Shown in pieces: positions 31,991-40,569 of a stretch of 64,000 bases of DNA (positions within the stretch are counted from its first letter, which is position 1; each line of letters begins with the position of its first letter). The stretch covers positions 1 to 64,000 of the forward strand of contig CAZMLE010000009.1 in NCBI GenBank assembly GCA_964567045.1, read 5' to 3'. The notes under the pieces are model-generated. The model was not told the origin of the DNA, ran no database searches, and saw nothing but the letters and a program-made list of their open reading frames with translations. The DNA comes from JAFNGF01 sp964567045. Its GTDB lineage: Bacteria > Planctomycetota > Phycisphaerae > Sedimentisphaerales > Anaerobacaceae. A program made the position numbers and the translations under genes.

Positions 31991-32851
31991 TTAGAAGTTC
32001 TCCAGTATGGCTGCTGTATGAATCGCAAGCAACATTAGATAGTCTAGGTCGCTGAGACTGTATTGCTCGTGGCTGGTATCGTTATCGACGTACAGCACGC
32101 CGAAACAGCCGGAAGCACCCACAATAGGCGCTATCATAGCAGAGTTTATCTTTTCTCTTTGTTTTTGCTGTGGAACTTGCGGCAGGAGCAAAAACTCGCC
32201 TTTCTCGACCGATTTAGTTATTTTTTCGTTGAGTTCAAGGTCGCTAAGCTGAACTTTTTGCCCTTCTCGGCTCTTTCCTGCGTGGCAGGTCATCGGCCCG
32301 GCGGGTTCATTTCTAAGAGCGCACCAGGTGCGATATGCAGCGAAGTGTGTTATTGTGATCTTCAATAAAGCCTTTAACATTTCATCGGGACCGTTGACTT
32401 GGCAGATCGCTTCGGTGGCTTGTATGAAGTCCTTTGCTCTTTTGGCTGGCAGTCTTATGTCGGGAGCGTGCTCGGCATCGAGTCTCCTTACTATAGTTTG
32501 TGGCTCGCGGAAAGCTGTAGTCAGTGTATCTTCCAAGTCAAGCCGCCTGGCAGACCCGGCTTTGTCTCCAAGATCAATTTCTATAGCAAAATCAGCTATG
32601 CGAAGGTGATCGCCCGTTTTGACCTTGGCCTCGTGGATCGCCTTGTCGTTCAGGTAAGTTTTGTTGGCTGAATCCAGGTCTTTAACCATCCATTTGCCGT
32701 CTTGCGTGTCAAAGATAACCGCGTGCTGTCTTGAGACTTTTTGATCGGGCAAAAGTATCTGGCTGTCGGTATGTCTGCCGATATGAATAGGACCTTTCGT
32801 GAATCGAAATTCGCCGGCGGTTCGACCACCTTGTTTTACAAGTAATCGCAT
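31991..32851 (-). CDS. FHA-GAF domain signalling protein
   Basis: The 286-residue cytosolic protein begins MRLLVKQGGRTAGEFRFTKG. A forkhead-associated domain follows (HIGRHTDSQILLPDQKVSRQ, HAVIFDTQDGKWMVKDLDSA), with the Arg, Ser and His-Ala residues that bind phosphothreonine. Residues about 135-286 form a GAF domain (EAICQVNGPDEMLKALLKIT, MIAPIVGASGCFGVLYVDND). It probably reads Ser/Thr kinase signals. The start ATG 32851 has AGGAAG seven bases upstream; an earlier Met at 32881 is less likely. No kinase gene is adjacent. Confidence 0.85.
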   Translation of the reverse strand: MRLLVKQGGRTAGEFRFTKGPIHIGRHTDSQILLPDQKVSRQHAVIFDTQDGKWMVKDLDSANKTYLNDKAIHEAKVKTGDHLRIADFAIEIDLGDKAGSARRLDLEDTLTTAFREPQTIVRRLDAEHAPDIRLPAKRAKDFIQATEAICQVNGPDEMLKALLKITITHFAAYRTWCALRNEPAGPMTCHAGKSREGQKVQLSDLELNEKITKSVEKGEFLLLPQVPQQKQREKINSAMIAPIVGASGCFGVLYVDNDTSHEQYSLSDLDYLMLLAIHTAAILENF

Positions 32852-32956
32852 CGGTCTTCCTGTCCCTATGCACGTTTTCAAGCCCTACAGATAATTCTCT
32901 ACAATTTACTGCGATTTGTCAAGGAGTCAGTCGAACTAAGCATCCCGGTATCCTGG

Positions 32957-33738
32957 TTATGGCAGCTTGGCCAGAGCTATTACTTTGCCGGCGCCGATGT
33001 TTATGTAGTTTTTGCCGAAGTGCTTTTCGAATAAGCTTCTGGCCTTTTCGCCGGTGCAATGGCAGGGCCCAACATATCGCGCGCCGTGCTGTTTGAAAGC
33101 CGAAATGGTTTTCTCGATTTTTGCTTTTGTTGCCCACTCCAGATGGAAGCCGCCCAGTACTAAAAGGATGTCGCCCTCGGCCAAATCTCTTGCAGCCTTT
33201 ACCATCTTGAGGATGCCCGGATGTGCACAGCCAGTCATTATGATCAGGCCGGCTTTCGTTCGGACAATTATGGACTGCTCTTTTATCAATTTCCCGATCT
33301 GGCCGGTAGAATAGACATCCTCGCAAATTTTCAGAGGCTCTTTAACCTCGATTAGTCTTGCCCCCTGTTTTGGATGTTTTCTTTAAATTTTTTCGGGAAT
33401 GATTTTGGCAGATAGACAGCTATTTGGCGGTTCTTTTCAAGAAGGCTGCTAAGTCCGCCGGTATGGTCGCCGTGGATGTGAGAGAGAACGACCACATCTA
33501 TCTTGTCGGGGTCGATGGCCAATTTTTCCATATTGTCGAGCAACAAGGAACCGTTTCCGCCGGTATCGAAAAGGATAGTTTTCTCAGTACCGGTGACGAA
33601 CGCCGAAAAACCCCAGGCAGTCTTCAGTCCGTTTGTGTATGGGTTGTTGTCGCAGACGACTTCAATAGTTAAGTCGCCGAAGCCGGGCTGCGAAGTGCCT
33701 CGGTTTTCTTCGTTCGTCGGTTGTCCTTTGTTTTGCAT
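32957..33738 (-). pseudogene. Metallo-beta-lactamase-fold hydrolase, frameshifted
   Basis: Two adjacent frames make one MBL-fold protein of about 260 residues. The first (33738 to 33352) has DNNPYTNGLKTAWGFSAFV, ILFDTGGNG and the metal motif LSHIHGDHTGG, then stops after KENIQNRGQD. The second frame reads ARLIEVKEPLKICEDVYSTG, MTGCAHPGIL and ends KVIALAKLP at 32957. One missing base in the run of five G (C on plus, 33361-33365) would join them. It may be a real pseudogene, a slippage site or a sequencing error. Intact relatives include tRNase-like and 7,8-dihydropterin-type hydrolases. The N-terminal TNEENRGTSQPGF looks repeat-derived. Confidence 0.75.
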
Positions 33739-33856
33739 GACGTATTATTATAGCGACAAATGCGCTAAACGGGCAGCTCGCAGAGGTCAAAGTGTGGTTC
33801 GCTAAGCAGGATAATCGCTTGCTATTTGACGGGTTTTCTGTTTTATTAAGCAAGGC

Positions 33857-34633
33857 ATGGAAACTGGACTTTTTGATTTGTCTGGCAAGACGGCTCTGGT
33901 CACCGGCGGCAGCAGAGGTATCGGCTTTGCCATAGCAAAGGGCCTGGCCGAGCATGGAGCCGACATCGCGATTGTAGCGCGTGACAAGGCCAAGCTTAAA
34001 ACCGCCAAAGAGCGAATTCAAAAAACCACCAGAGGTGGAAACGTCTGGACCTTTTCCTTCGACCTGGAAAAGGTGGAAGGAATAGACGCTCTATTCGAGA
34101 AAATAGTCCGCGAAACCAAAGGAGTAGACATCCTGGTCAATTGTGCAGGGACAACCGCCCGCGCACCGGCTGAACAGGCCGATCTGGATAGCTGGCAGCG
34201 AGTTATCCAGGTGAATCTGACCGCTGTGTTTCTCATCTCGCAGGCCTTCTGCCGGCATCGAAAGCAAGTCGCTAAGCCGGGCAAGATTATCAACATCGGC
34301 TCATTGTTGTGCCATGCAGCGCGTGCCACTAATGCGCCCTACGCAAGCAGCAAAGGCGGTCTGCTTATGCTCACAAAATCGCTGGCGGTGGAATGGGCTA
34401 AATACGATATAAACGTGAACGCCATGGGGCCGGGCTACATTCAGACCGAGCTTACTAAGCCGCTGTGGACCGACCAGGATTTTGACAAATGGGTGCTTTC
34501 AAAAACTCCGCTCGGCAGATGGGGCAAGCCCGAAGATATCGTTGGCACGGCTATTTTTCTCGCCTCGCCTGCCAGCGATTTTGTCACCGGGCAGATCGTG
34601 TATGTCGACGGCGGCTGGCTCGCCATGCTGTAG
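33857..34633 (+). CDS. Short-chain dehydrogenase/reductase (SDR)
   Basis: The 258-residue cytosolic oxidoreductase has the NAD(P) motif VTGGSRGIG near residue 15, LVNCAG near 93, and the catalytic Ser-Tyr-Lys in IINIGSLLCHAARATNAPYA followed by SSKGG. NAMGPGYIQTELT and VYVDGGW complete the classical SDR pattern. Relatives include gluconate 5-dehydrogenase, KduD and 3-oxoacyl-ACP reductases, so a sugar acid or polyol is a plausible substrate. The start Met is followed directly by the Rossmann domain; AAGG lies close upstream. It is divergent from the frameshifted MBL gene. Confidence 0.88.
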   Translation: METGLFDLSGKTALVTGGSRGIGFAIAKGLAEHGADIAIVARDKAKLKTAKERIQKTTRGGNVWTFSFDLEKVEGIDALFEKIVRETKGVDILVNCAGTTARAPAEQADLDSWQRVIQVNLTAVFLISQAFCRHRKQVAKPGKIINIGSLLCHAARATNAPYASSKGGLLMLTKSLAVEWAKYDINVNAMGPGYIQTELTKPLWTDQDFDKWVLSKTPLGRWGKPEDIVGTAIFLASPASDFVTGQIVYVDGGWLAML

Positions 34634-34674
34634 CAAACGAAGTTTCATAAAGAACTCATTTGGAGTTAACGATT

Positions 34675-36294
34675 ATGACTGCCAATAAATCTAAATTGTT
34701 GGCCACGCCCTCTTTGCTGGCAGCGGTCATCCTGCTCACCGGCTTCGTTAATAAGTGTGCCGAGGCTGAGCCTGGCGCAGCCAACAACACGGTCGTTCTC
34801 GATGCCCGAAATCGTCTGGAGACCTCGCAGGGCAGCGGGAAGTTCACGGTACTATACAAAAGGTTAGAATGGAATCCCGCAGAGACGGCCATAATTATCT
34901 GCGATATGTGGGACAAGCACTGGTGCGAGGGTGCAACCAGCCGAGTCGCAGAGTTGGCGCCGGTAATCAACAAGGTTGTCTCTAAAGCGCGGGACAAAGG
35001 GGTTCTGATCATCCATTCGCCCAGCGAAACGATGAACTATTACAAAGACCATCCTGCTCGTAAGCGTGCCCAGAATGCGCCCAAGGCTACAAACCCGCCC
35101 GATGGTATCGGCAACTGGTGTAAATGGATCGGCAAAGAAGAGGAAGAGGCAGCATATCCCATCGATCATTCCGATGGCGGGTGCGACTGCCAGCCGAAGT
35201 GTCCGCAGGGTTCTCCCTGGCGTAAGGAAATTGCTATTATCAATATTAGCGACAAAGACGCTATCAGTGATTCGGGCGTAGAAATCTGGAATCTGCTGGA
35301 GCATCGCGGCATCAAAAACCTTATCCTTATGGGCGTGCACACAAATATGTGCGTGCTCGGTCGGCCTTTCGGCCTTCGCAATATGGCCAGGTTCGGCAAA
35401 AATGTCGTGCTCATACGCGATCTGACTGACACTATGTACAACCCACGGGCCAAGCCCTTCGTCAGCCATTTTACCGGCACCGACCTGGTGGTCGAGCACG
35501 TCGAGAGATTTGTTTGCCCGACAATTCCATCAACGGCGTTTACGGATCAGCCGGCATTTCGTTTTAGCGGTGACAAGCGCCCTCGTGTAGTTTTTATTTC
35601 TGCTGAGAGCGAGTACAAAGCTGCTGAAGCGCTGCCTGATTTTGCGCACGAGCTGCAAATGAAATACGGGTTATCCTGTGAGATACTTCAGGCCGGCACA
35701 GATGAAAAAAGTAAAGAGCGCAATTACATTTGCGGCATGGAATCGCTCTTGAATGCTGACCTGGCGGTTGTATTTGCGCGTCGCCGGGCGTTTCCAGCCA
35801 AACAGATGCAGTACTTGCGTGATTATTTGGAAAGCGGCAAACCGCTGCTTGCGCTGCGAACTGCCAGTCACGCCTTTGATACGCGCGGCAGCACCCCGGC
35901 AGGTCACGTCGAATGGCGAGAGTTTGACCACGATGTACTCGGCGGAAACTACACCGGCCATTACGCCAGCGGACCGCAGACCACCGTAACCGCTGCCACA
36001 GCCGCCCAGGACCACCCAATTCTATCTGGCGTCAAAACGCCCTTTATTAGTAATGGTTCGCTGTATAAAACCAGTCCGCTGGCTGGTTCAGCGCAATTGC
36101 TGCTGACAGGCAGCATACCGGACCAAAAGCCTGAGCCGGTTGCCTGGACAAATATGTATAAGCAGGCCCGTATCTTCTATACGTCGCTGGGTCATCCGGA
36201 CGACTTTGGCAATCCGCAGTTCCGCCGGGTTCTTATAAACGCGGTTTTCTGGGCGATGGATAAGCCGGTTCCGAAGGAAAAAGCCATAAGATAA
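34675..36294 (+). CDS. Secreted isochorismatase-like and ThuA-like two-domain protein
   Basis: The product has 539 residues. The signal peptide (MTANKSKLLATPSLLAAVIL) is cleaved near AEAEP. Residues about 65-290 form a cysteine hydrolase of the isochorismatase fold: AIIICDMWDKHWCEGA holds the Asp, and LMGVHTNMCVLGRPFG holds the nucleophile Cys. Residues about 300-535 resemble ThuA-like domains (RVVFISAESEYKAAEALPDF, ALRTASHAF, DHPILSGV). Such fusions are frequent in planctomycetes; the substrate is unknown. I chose ATG 34675 because a TTG at 34660 would cover its GGAG site. Confidence 0.83.
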   Translation: MTANKSKLLATPSLLAAVILLTGFVNKCAEAEPGAANNTVVLDARNRLETSQGSGKFTVLYKRLEWNPAETAIIICDMWDKHWCEGATSRVAELAPVINKVVSKARDKGVLIIHSPSETMNYYKDHPARKRAQNAPKATNPPDGIGNWCKWIGKEEEEAAYPIDHSDGGCDCQPKCPQGSPWRKEIAIINISDKDAISDSGVEIWNLLEHRGIKNLILMGVHTNMCVLGRPFGLRNMARFGKNVVLIRDLTDTMYNPRAKPFVSHFTGTDLVVEHVERFVCPTIPSTAFTDQPAFRFSGDKRPRVVFISAESEYKAAEALPDFAHELQMKYGLSCEILQAGTDEKSKERNYICGMESLLNADLAVVFARRRAFPAKQMQYLRDYLESGKPLLALRTASHAFDTRGSTPAGHVEWREFDHDVLGGNYTGHYASGPQTTVTAATAAQDHPILSGVKTPFISNGSLYKTSPLAGSAQLLLTGSIPDQKPEPVAWTNMYKQARIFYTSLGHPDDFGNPQFRRVLINAVFWAMDKPVPKEKAIR

Positions 36295-36401
36295 GCAAAG
36301 CATACGCCGACGCGTGCGGATTTTACCAAGAATTTACTTTTGGCTGTCAACTGATGGGCTACGATGAACGTCTATACCCCCAGATAGAACAGGTAGCCTC
36401 A

Positions 36402-36989
36402 ATGGATAGCACTGACGAAAGCTTAATTGCCGCCTATTGTCAGGGCGATAAGACGGCGTTCGGCGAAATTGTCCGCCGATACGCGGATAGTATGCTTGGA
36501 TATTTGACGCGGATGAGCAGAGATCGAGAAGAGGCTCAGGACCTTTTTCAGGAGACCTTCAGGCGTGTTCATGAAAAGGCCCATACGTTTGCCGGCGGTG
36601 CATTTAAGAACTGGCTGTTTACGATCGCGACCAACGTGGCTATCGACGGCTTACGCAGGCGCAAACGTCTGCGATTGGTATCGCTGAACCAGCCGGTAGA
36701 TTGTGCCGACAGCGATGAGGAATTCGGCGCAGCTATTGCAGCAGACAACCGGTGCAATCCTTATGACCAGGCGATAAAAGCTGAACAGGCTGAGAAGGTA
36801 AAGCAGGCCATCGAGTTGCTGCCGGCCAGGCAGCGGGCAACGCTTATCCTGGCTTATTATCAGCAGCTTAGTTACGGGCAGATAGCAGAGGCTTTAGGTT
36901 GTTCCATCGGGACGGTAAGGACGCAGATGTTTAGGGCACTTAGAAAGCTGGCGGATAGATTACCTGATATTGGGCAAGGCGTAGAATGA
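36402..36989 (+). CDS. ECF-type RNA polymerase sigma factor
   Basis: About 195 residues begin MDSTDESLIAAYCQGDKTAF, a common ECF start. Region 2 is present (REEAQDLFQETFRRVHEKAH, KNWLFTIATNVAIDGLRRRK). Region 4 reads LPARQRATLILAYYQQLSYG and QIAEALGCSIGTVRTQMFRA. The start at 36402 fits the family and has AGG upstream; ATG 36354 would add 16 residues. The end overlaps by four bases with a zinc-finger anti-sigma factor that is fused to a DUF4139-like extracytoplasmic domain. Three further DUF4139-like genes follow, so they are probably its regulon or partners. Confidence 0.87.
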   Translation: MDSTDESLIAAYCQGDKTAFGEIVRRYADSMLGYLTRMSRDREEAQDLFQETFRRVHEKAHTFAGGAFKNWLFTIATNVAIDGLRRRKRLRLVSLNQPVDCADSDEEFGAAIAADNRCNPYDQAIKAEQAEKVKQAIELLPARQRATLILAYYQQLSYGQIAEALGCSIGTVRTQMFRALRKLADRLPDIGQGVE

Positions 36990-38866
36990 AAGGTCATCTT
37001 ACAAGAGGGCAGCTTATTCAGTACCAGTTCAAGCTGGTCTCCGATATTTATCTGGAGGAAATTGCCGGGCATCTTCAAGCCTGCGCCGAGTGTCGCCGGC
37101 ATCTGGAGCAGCTAAGGCGTAAGTTTGCCGCCTTGGATTTATTGCGTGAGGATGTAACGGCGTCGCAGGATTTGATTTCACGGGTGATTGAGCAGGCCGC
37201 AGAAAAACCCCGCGTAAATCCGCCGTACGTCTGGCGGATAAAACGTGGGGCTAAATATTTAGCCCCGCCTTTTAGGCGGGGTCTTCCCTGGCTCAGTGCT
37301 GCGGCTGCTGTGCTTTTGGTGGGGCTATTGTTTTTGGTTGTGCATTTGAGTAGGCAGGCACCGGAAAGGCCCACCGACTTGGCGGAGAAAGAGATTGCCC
37401 CGGCGGTCGCTATGGATAGAGAGACGCCTACAATAGAAGAGCCGGTAGCGTTGGCTGCGAAGGCGAGAGAGCCGGAGGGATATTTGGGAGGTCCTGCCGG
37501 CAGCGTTGCACATGAGGCTGCAATCTCTGAAGATATTCCTTTTGCACCTGCCAGTGCGATAGAGTTAGTGACACTGCCGAGGCGGGAGGATGTGCAGATA
37601 ACTATCTACAATTCTGCTGATTTGACGCTTGTGCGGGAGAGGCGTAATCTAACGTTAAAGAAGGGCTGGAACTGGCTGCAGTTTATGTGGGCAAATACTC
37701 TGATTGACCCGACTTCACTGAGTTTAGAGCCGCTGCAGGAGGCCGACAAAATTGACGTACAGCAGTTGGTGTTTCCAGCGAGGCTGCGGGAGCTTGGCCG
37801 CTGGCTGATCCGCTCGGAGGTCAGCGGCCGAGTACCGTTCCAGATTACTTATTTTACAAGCGGCCTATCCTGGCGAGCGTTTTATATGGGGTCACTTTCA
37901 CACGATGAAAAGACGATGCGATTAGATGGTTTCGTCCGCGTCGGCAACAATTCCGGCGAAGATTACGAGAACGCCCAGACCCGGCTAATTGTGGGCACAG
38001 TGCATCTTCTTGATCAAATAGCTGAACTGGCGAAGCGCCAGTATCCGTATGGTATGCCGATGCCTCTGGGGGGTTTGAGCGGTTATGGAAGTGGCGGGTT
38101 TGGCGGGTGGAAAGGTGCCGCCGTTACAAATGGGGACGCGAAGGCCAGGCTCGACCTCTTCTGGGGTGACCTTGGAGAGGGATTGAGGCCTAAGGAAATC
38201 AGAAAAGAAGGCCTTAGCGAGTATTTTCTCTACACGATTGAAGGCACAGAGACCATACCGGATAAGTGGGGCAAACGTCTGCTTTCGTTTGAGGCTGAGG
38301 ATATTGCGGTAAAGAGCCTGTATAAGTATGATGAAGAACGTTGGGGCGAGCAGACGATAAGATTTGTTTCCTTCGCCAACGACAAAAAGCACAATCTTGG
38401 CGATACGCCTATCCCGAATGGCACCGTCAGGATATATAGCCAGGCTGATGAGCAAGGATATTTGTCCTACGTGGGAGGGACGGATATTAAATATATTCCG
38501 GTAGATGAAGAGGTGGAGCTAAATCTTGGCCCTGCTCGATTGGTTAGTGTTGAGCCGATATTGATGGATTTCAAGACCGACAATTACGTTTTTGACAGGA
38601 AGAAGAATATTGCCGGCTGGGATGAGATACGCATCTGGAAGATCGAAGTTACGAATACCAGGACGTTGCCTATAGAGATTGAAGTCACTCGCGGCTTTGG
38701 CACTGCGTACTGGACGTTGCAGTTGGAGGATACAGAAGTTTCATACCAGAAGTATGATGCCACGCACGCCCGTTTTAAGCTGTCTCTTGAGCCGCGAAGC
38801 AAACACTCATTCGGATACGGAGTAAGAACGTATCATGGCGTGCGGGAAGAACAAGTTAATCAATAA
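36986..38866 (+). CDS. Anti-sigma factor fused to a DUF4139-like extracytoplasmic domain
   Basis: The 626-residue protein begins with a zinc-finger anti-sigma domain (HLQACAECRRHLEQL near residues 28-42). Residues 74-100 are encoded by a composite palindromic repeat. One membrane helix follows (WLSAAAAVLLVGLLFLVVHL, about 102-121). A Pro/Glu linker leads to a large outer domain from about residue 190: ELVTLPRREDVQITIYNSAD, LTLVRERRNLTLKKG, ANTLIDPTSLSLEP, TYFTSGLSWRAFYMGSLSHD. This matches the secreted proteins at 41818 and 43221 and the general DUF4139 pattern. A sensor built from the same domain as its likely targets suggests direct sensing by domain-domain contact. Confidence 0.85.
   Translation: MKGHLTRGQLIQYQFKLVSDIYLEEIAGHLQACAECRRHLEQLRRKFAALDLLREDVTASQDLISRVIEQAAEKPRVNPPYVWRIKRGAKYLAPPFRRGLPWLSAAAAVLLVGLLFLVVHLSRQAPERPTDLAEKEIAPAVAMDRETPTIEEPVALAAKAREPEGYLGGPAGSVAHEAAISEDIPFAPASAIELVTLPRREDVQITIYNSADLTLVRERRNLTLKKGWNWLQFMWANTLIDPTSLSLEPLQEADKIDVQQLVFPARLRELGRWLIRSEVSGRVPFQITYFTSGLSWRAFYMGSLSHDEKTMRLDGFVRVGNNSGEDYENAQTRLIVGTVHLLDQIAELAKRQYPYGMPMPLGGLSGYGSGGFGGWKGAAVTNGDAKARLDLFWGDLGEGLRPKEIRKEGLSEYFLYTIEGTETIPDKWGKRLLSFEAEDIAVKSLYKYDEERWGEQTIRFVSFANDKKHNLGDTPIPNGTVRIYSQADEQGYLSYVGGTDIKYIPVDEEVELNLGPARLVSVEPILMDFKTDNYVFDRKKNIAGWDEIRIWKIEVTNTRTLPIEIEVTRGFGTAYWTLQLEDTEVSYQKYDATHARFKLSLEPRSKHSFGYGVRTYHGVREEQVNQ
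37207..37281. repeat. Composite palindromic repeat inside the anti-sigma gene
   Basis: Three elements are joined: CCGCCGTACGTCTGGCGG (37220-37237), the perfect 20-bp palindrome GGGGCTAAATATTTAGCCCC (37247-37266) and CCCCGCC/GGCGGGG (37263-37281). They encode VNPPYVWRIKRGAKYLAPPF in frame, between the zinc finger and the membrane helix. Confidence 0.85.
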
Positions 38867-38879
38867 TAGGTGTCGAAAA

Positions 38880-40484
38880 ATGAGAAAAATCATTTTATTT
38901 ATTGTATTATTGGCAACCTCAAGCATTGCTCAAATCAGTTACGGACTTGCGACTCAGCAGGTCGGCCCGGACAGCGCAAATAGACATCCCACAGTAGCCC
39001 AGCCCGACTGGCCAAAGGAAATTGTCGAAATTCCCAGGCACGAGTCGCGAGTTTATTCGATATGGGTAAATGGCAATGAAAACTTTTATTTTAAGGCAAC
39101 TGCAGAACAGATTAACGAATTGATAAGCCTGTTTTCTAAAGCCAGAATGCGCGACCATGTGGTGCGTATTTGCTCTGGTATGGGAAAGACCCGTACTTTC
39201 GGTGGTGAGGAAATAGAATACAATGTCTCTCTTCAGATCGTAGGTGGAATCGCTCTGTTTGTAGCTCGTGAAGAAAAAAGAGAGGGTCTTCCTTTGGAGC
39301 CAGAGCTAACCATTCTCACGGGAGACAACCGCGCGATATTGAATCAGTTAAGGTGGCCAGGAAATGTCATTGTCCAAAGCGAGCTACCGGGGGTTTCAAT
39401 CAAAAGTAACAGGGCCAAGCCGAAACGCGACTTTTATTATGGACGGCTCGAGTTTGAAGACGGTTCGCCTCCGGTGGGGTTTGTGCAAGGCATCAAAAGC
39501 CGGATCACGTTGTGGGAACAGGATGCAGAGGACGGCATTAACGTCGGCAGCGTCAACAATAAGGGCTATTTAACGGTACTGCTGTCCGGCGAGGAGTTGG
39601 CGAACTTCAAGAAGGGCAAGCTGTGGCTGACCATAACCATTGCTAATTTCTTGACCGAGGCCCGCAAGACCGACCAGCGTTTTCCCATTGAAATGCTAAC
39701 ACGGGACAAGGACAAGGCCCAGCCTGTCAAGGTCAGGAGGCCCAAGTATTACTACGGTCGCATCCTTTTTGAGGATGGCTCATCCCCAATTCTTGACCCG
39801 GTGCCTTGGCCCGGCGCGGAAATACGAGTTGATTTTCCCTATGCCGGTGATGCCGCCATTGATTCACAAGGCTACTTCAAGGTGTATTTTACCAAAGAAC
39901 AATATGAGGAAGCCAAAGCACAAAAAGCCAGACAAAACATATATATCCCGGATTATTCAGATAAAGGCCGATCAACCGCCAGGTTTGCTTTTCCCGTGGC
40001 TTCGCTGTGTCAGGATAAAACAAAGGCTGGTGTGGTTAAGATACCGCGTCCCAAACTCCCAAAACAGGAACTGGCAACCGCAGAGTCGAAAATCGGAAAA
40101 TCCATTCCAGGCTTTGATAATATTCGATTCGAGGTATTCCAAAAGGATCAAGCAAAATACAAGCCGCTGTTAGTATGTTTCTGGGATATAGACCAGCGTC
40201 CTTCCCGACAGCGCATACGCATGCTGGAAAAACAAAAGGACGTATTGCAGGACAAGAATATCGTTGTGCTTGCCGTGCATTCCGGCACGAAGCAGGAAAA
40301 GGAAGCCAGGGAATGGCTCAAAGAAAATGGTCTTTCTCTGATGTTTGGAACGATCGAAGGAGATCCTTACGATACCCTGTTGGCCTGGGGTGCGAAGGGA
40401 TTACCATGGCTTATCCTTACTGATGAACAGCACATCATCACAAACGCAGGATTTAGCCTGGCTGATTTGTCGATTATGCACTGA
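38880..40484 (+). CDS. Secreted protein with C-terminal thioredoxin-like domain lacking CxxC
   Basis: The 534-residue product has a signal peptide (MRKIILFIVLLATSSIAQIS). The middle holds two related beta-rich segments beginning RDFYYGRLEFEDGSPPVGFV and RPKYYYGRILFEDGSSPILD, which look like repeated carboxypeptidase-regulatory-like modules. The C-terminal 130 residues are TlpA-like (PLLVCFWDIDQRPSRQRIRM, KNIVVLAVHSG, WGAKGLPWLILTDEQHII), but the CxxC position reads QRPS, so it cannot act as a disulfide reductase. AATAGG lies upstream. It follows the DUF4139 anti-sigma gene and probably belongs to the same operon. Confidence 0.75.
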   Translation: MRKIILFIVLLATSSIAQISYGLATQQVGPDSANRHPTVAQPDWPKEIVEIPRHESRVYSIWVNGNENFYFKATAEQINELISLFSKARMRDHVVRICSGMGKTRTFGGEEIEYNVSLQIVGGIALFVAREEKREGLPLEPELTILTGDNRAILNQLRWPGNVIVQSELPGVSIKSNRAKPKRDFYYGRLEFEDGSPPVGFVQGIKSRITLWEQDAEDGINVGSVNNKGYLTVLLSGEELANFKKGKLWLTITIANFLTEARKTDQRFPIEMLTRDKDKAQPVKVRRPKYYYGRILFEDGSSPILDPVPWPGAEIRVDFPYAGDAAIDSQGYFKVYFTKEQYEEAKAQKARQNIYIPDYSDKGRSTARFAFPVASLCQDKTKAGVVKIPRPKLPKQELATAESKIGKSIPGFDNIRFEVFQKDQAKYKPLLVCFWDIDQRPSRQRIRMLEKQKDVLQDKNIVVLAVHSGTKQEKEAREWLKENGLSLMFGTIEGDPYDTLLAWGAKGLPWLILTDEQHIITNAGFSLADLSIMH

Positions 40485-40569
40485 TCTTTTCATAATTTTT
40501 TAGAATATAACGTTTAGTAGGATCATTAACAGTATCAAAAAAACTCGAAAGTAAATAAGGGGAAAAACG

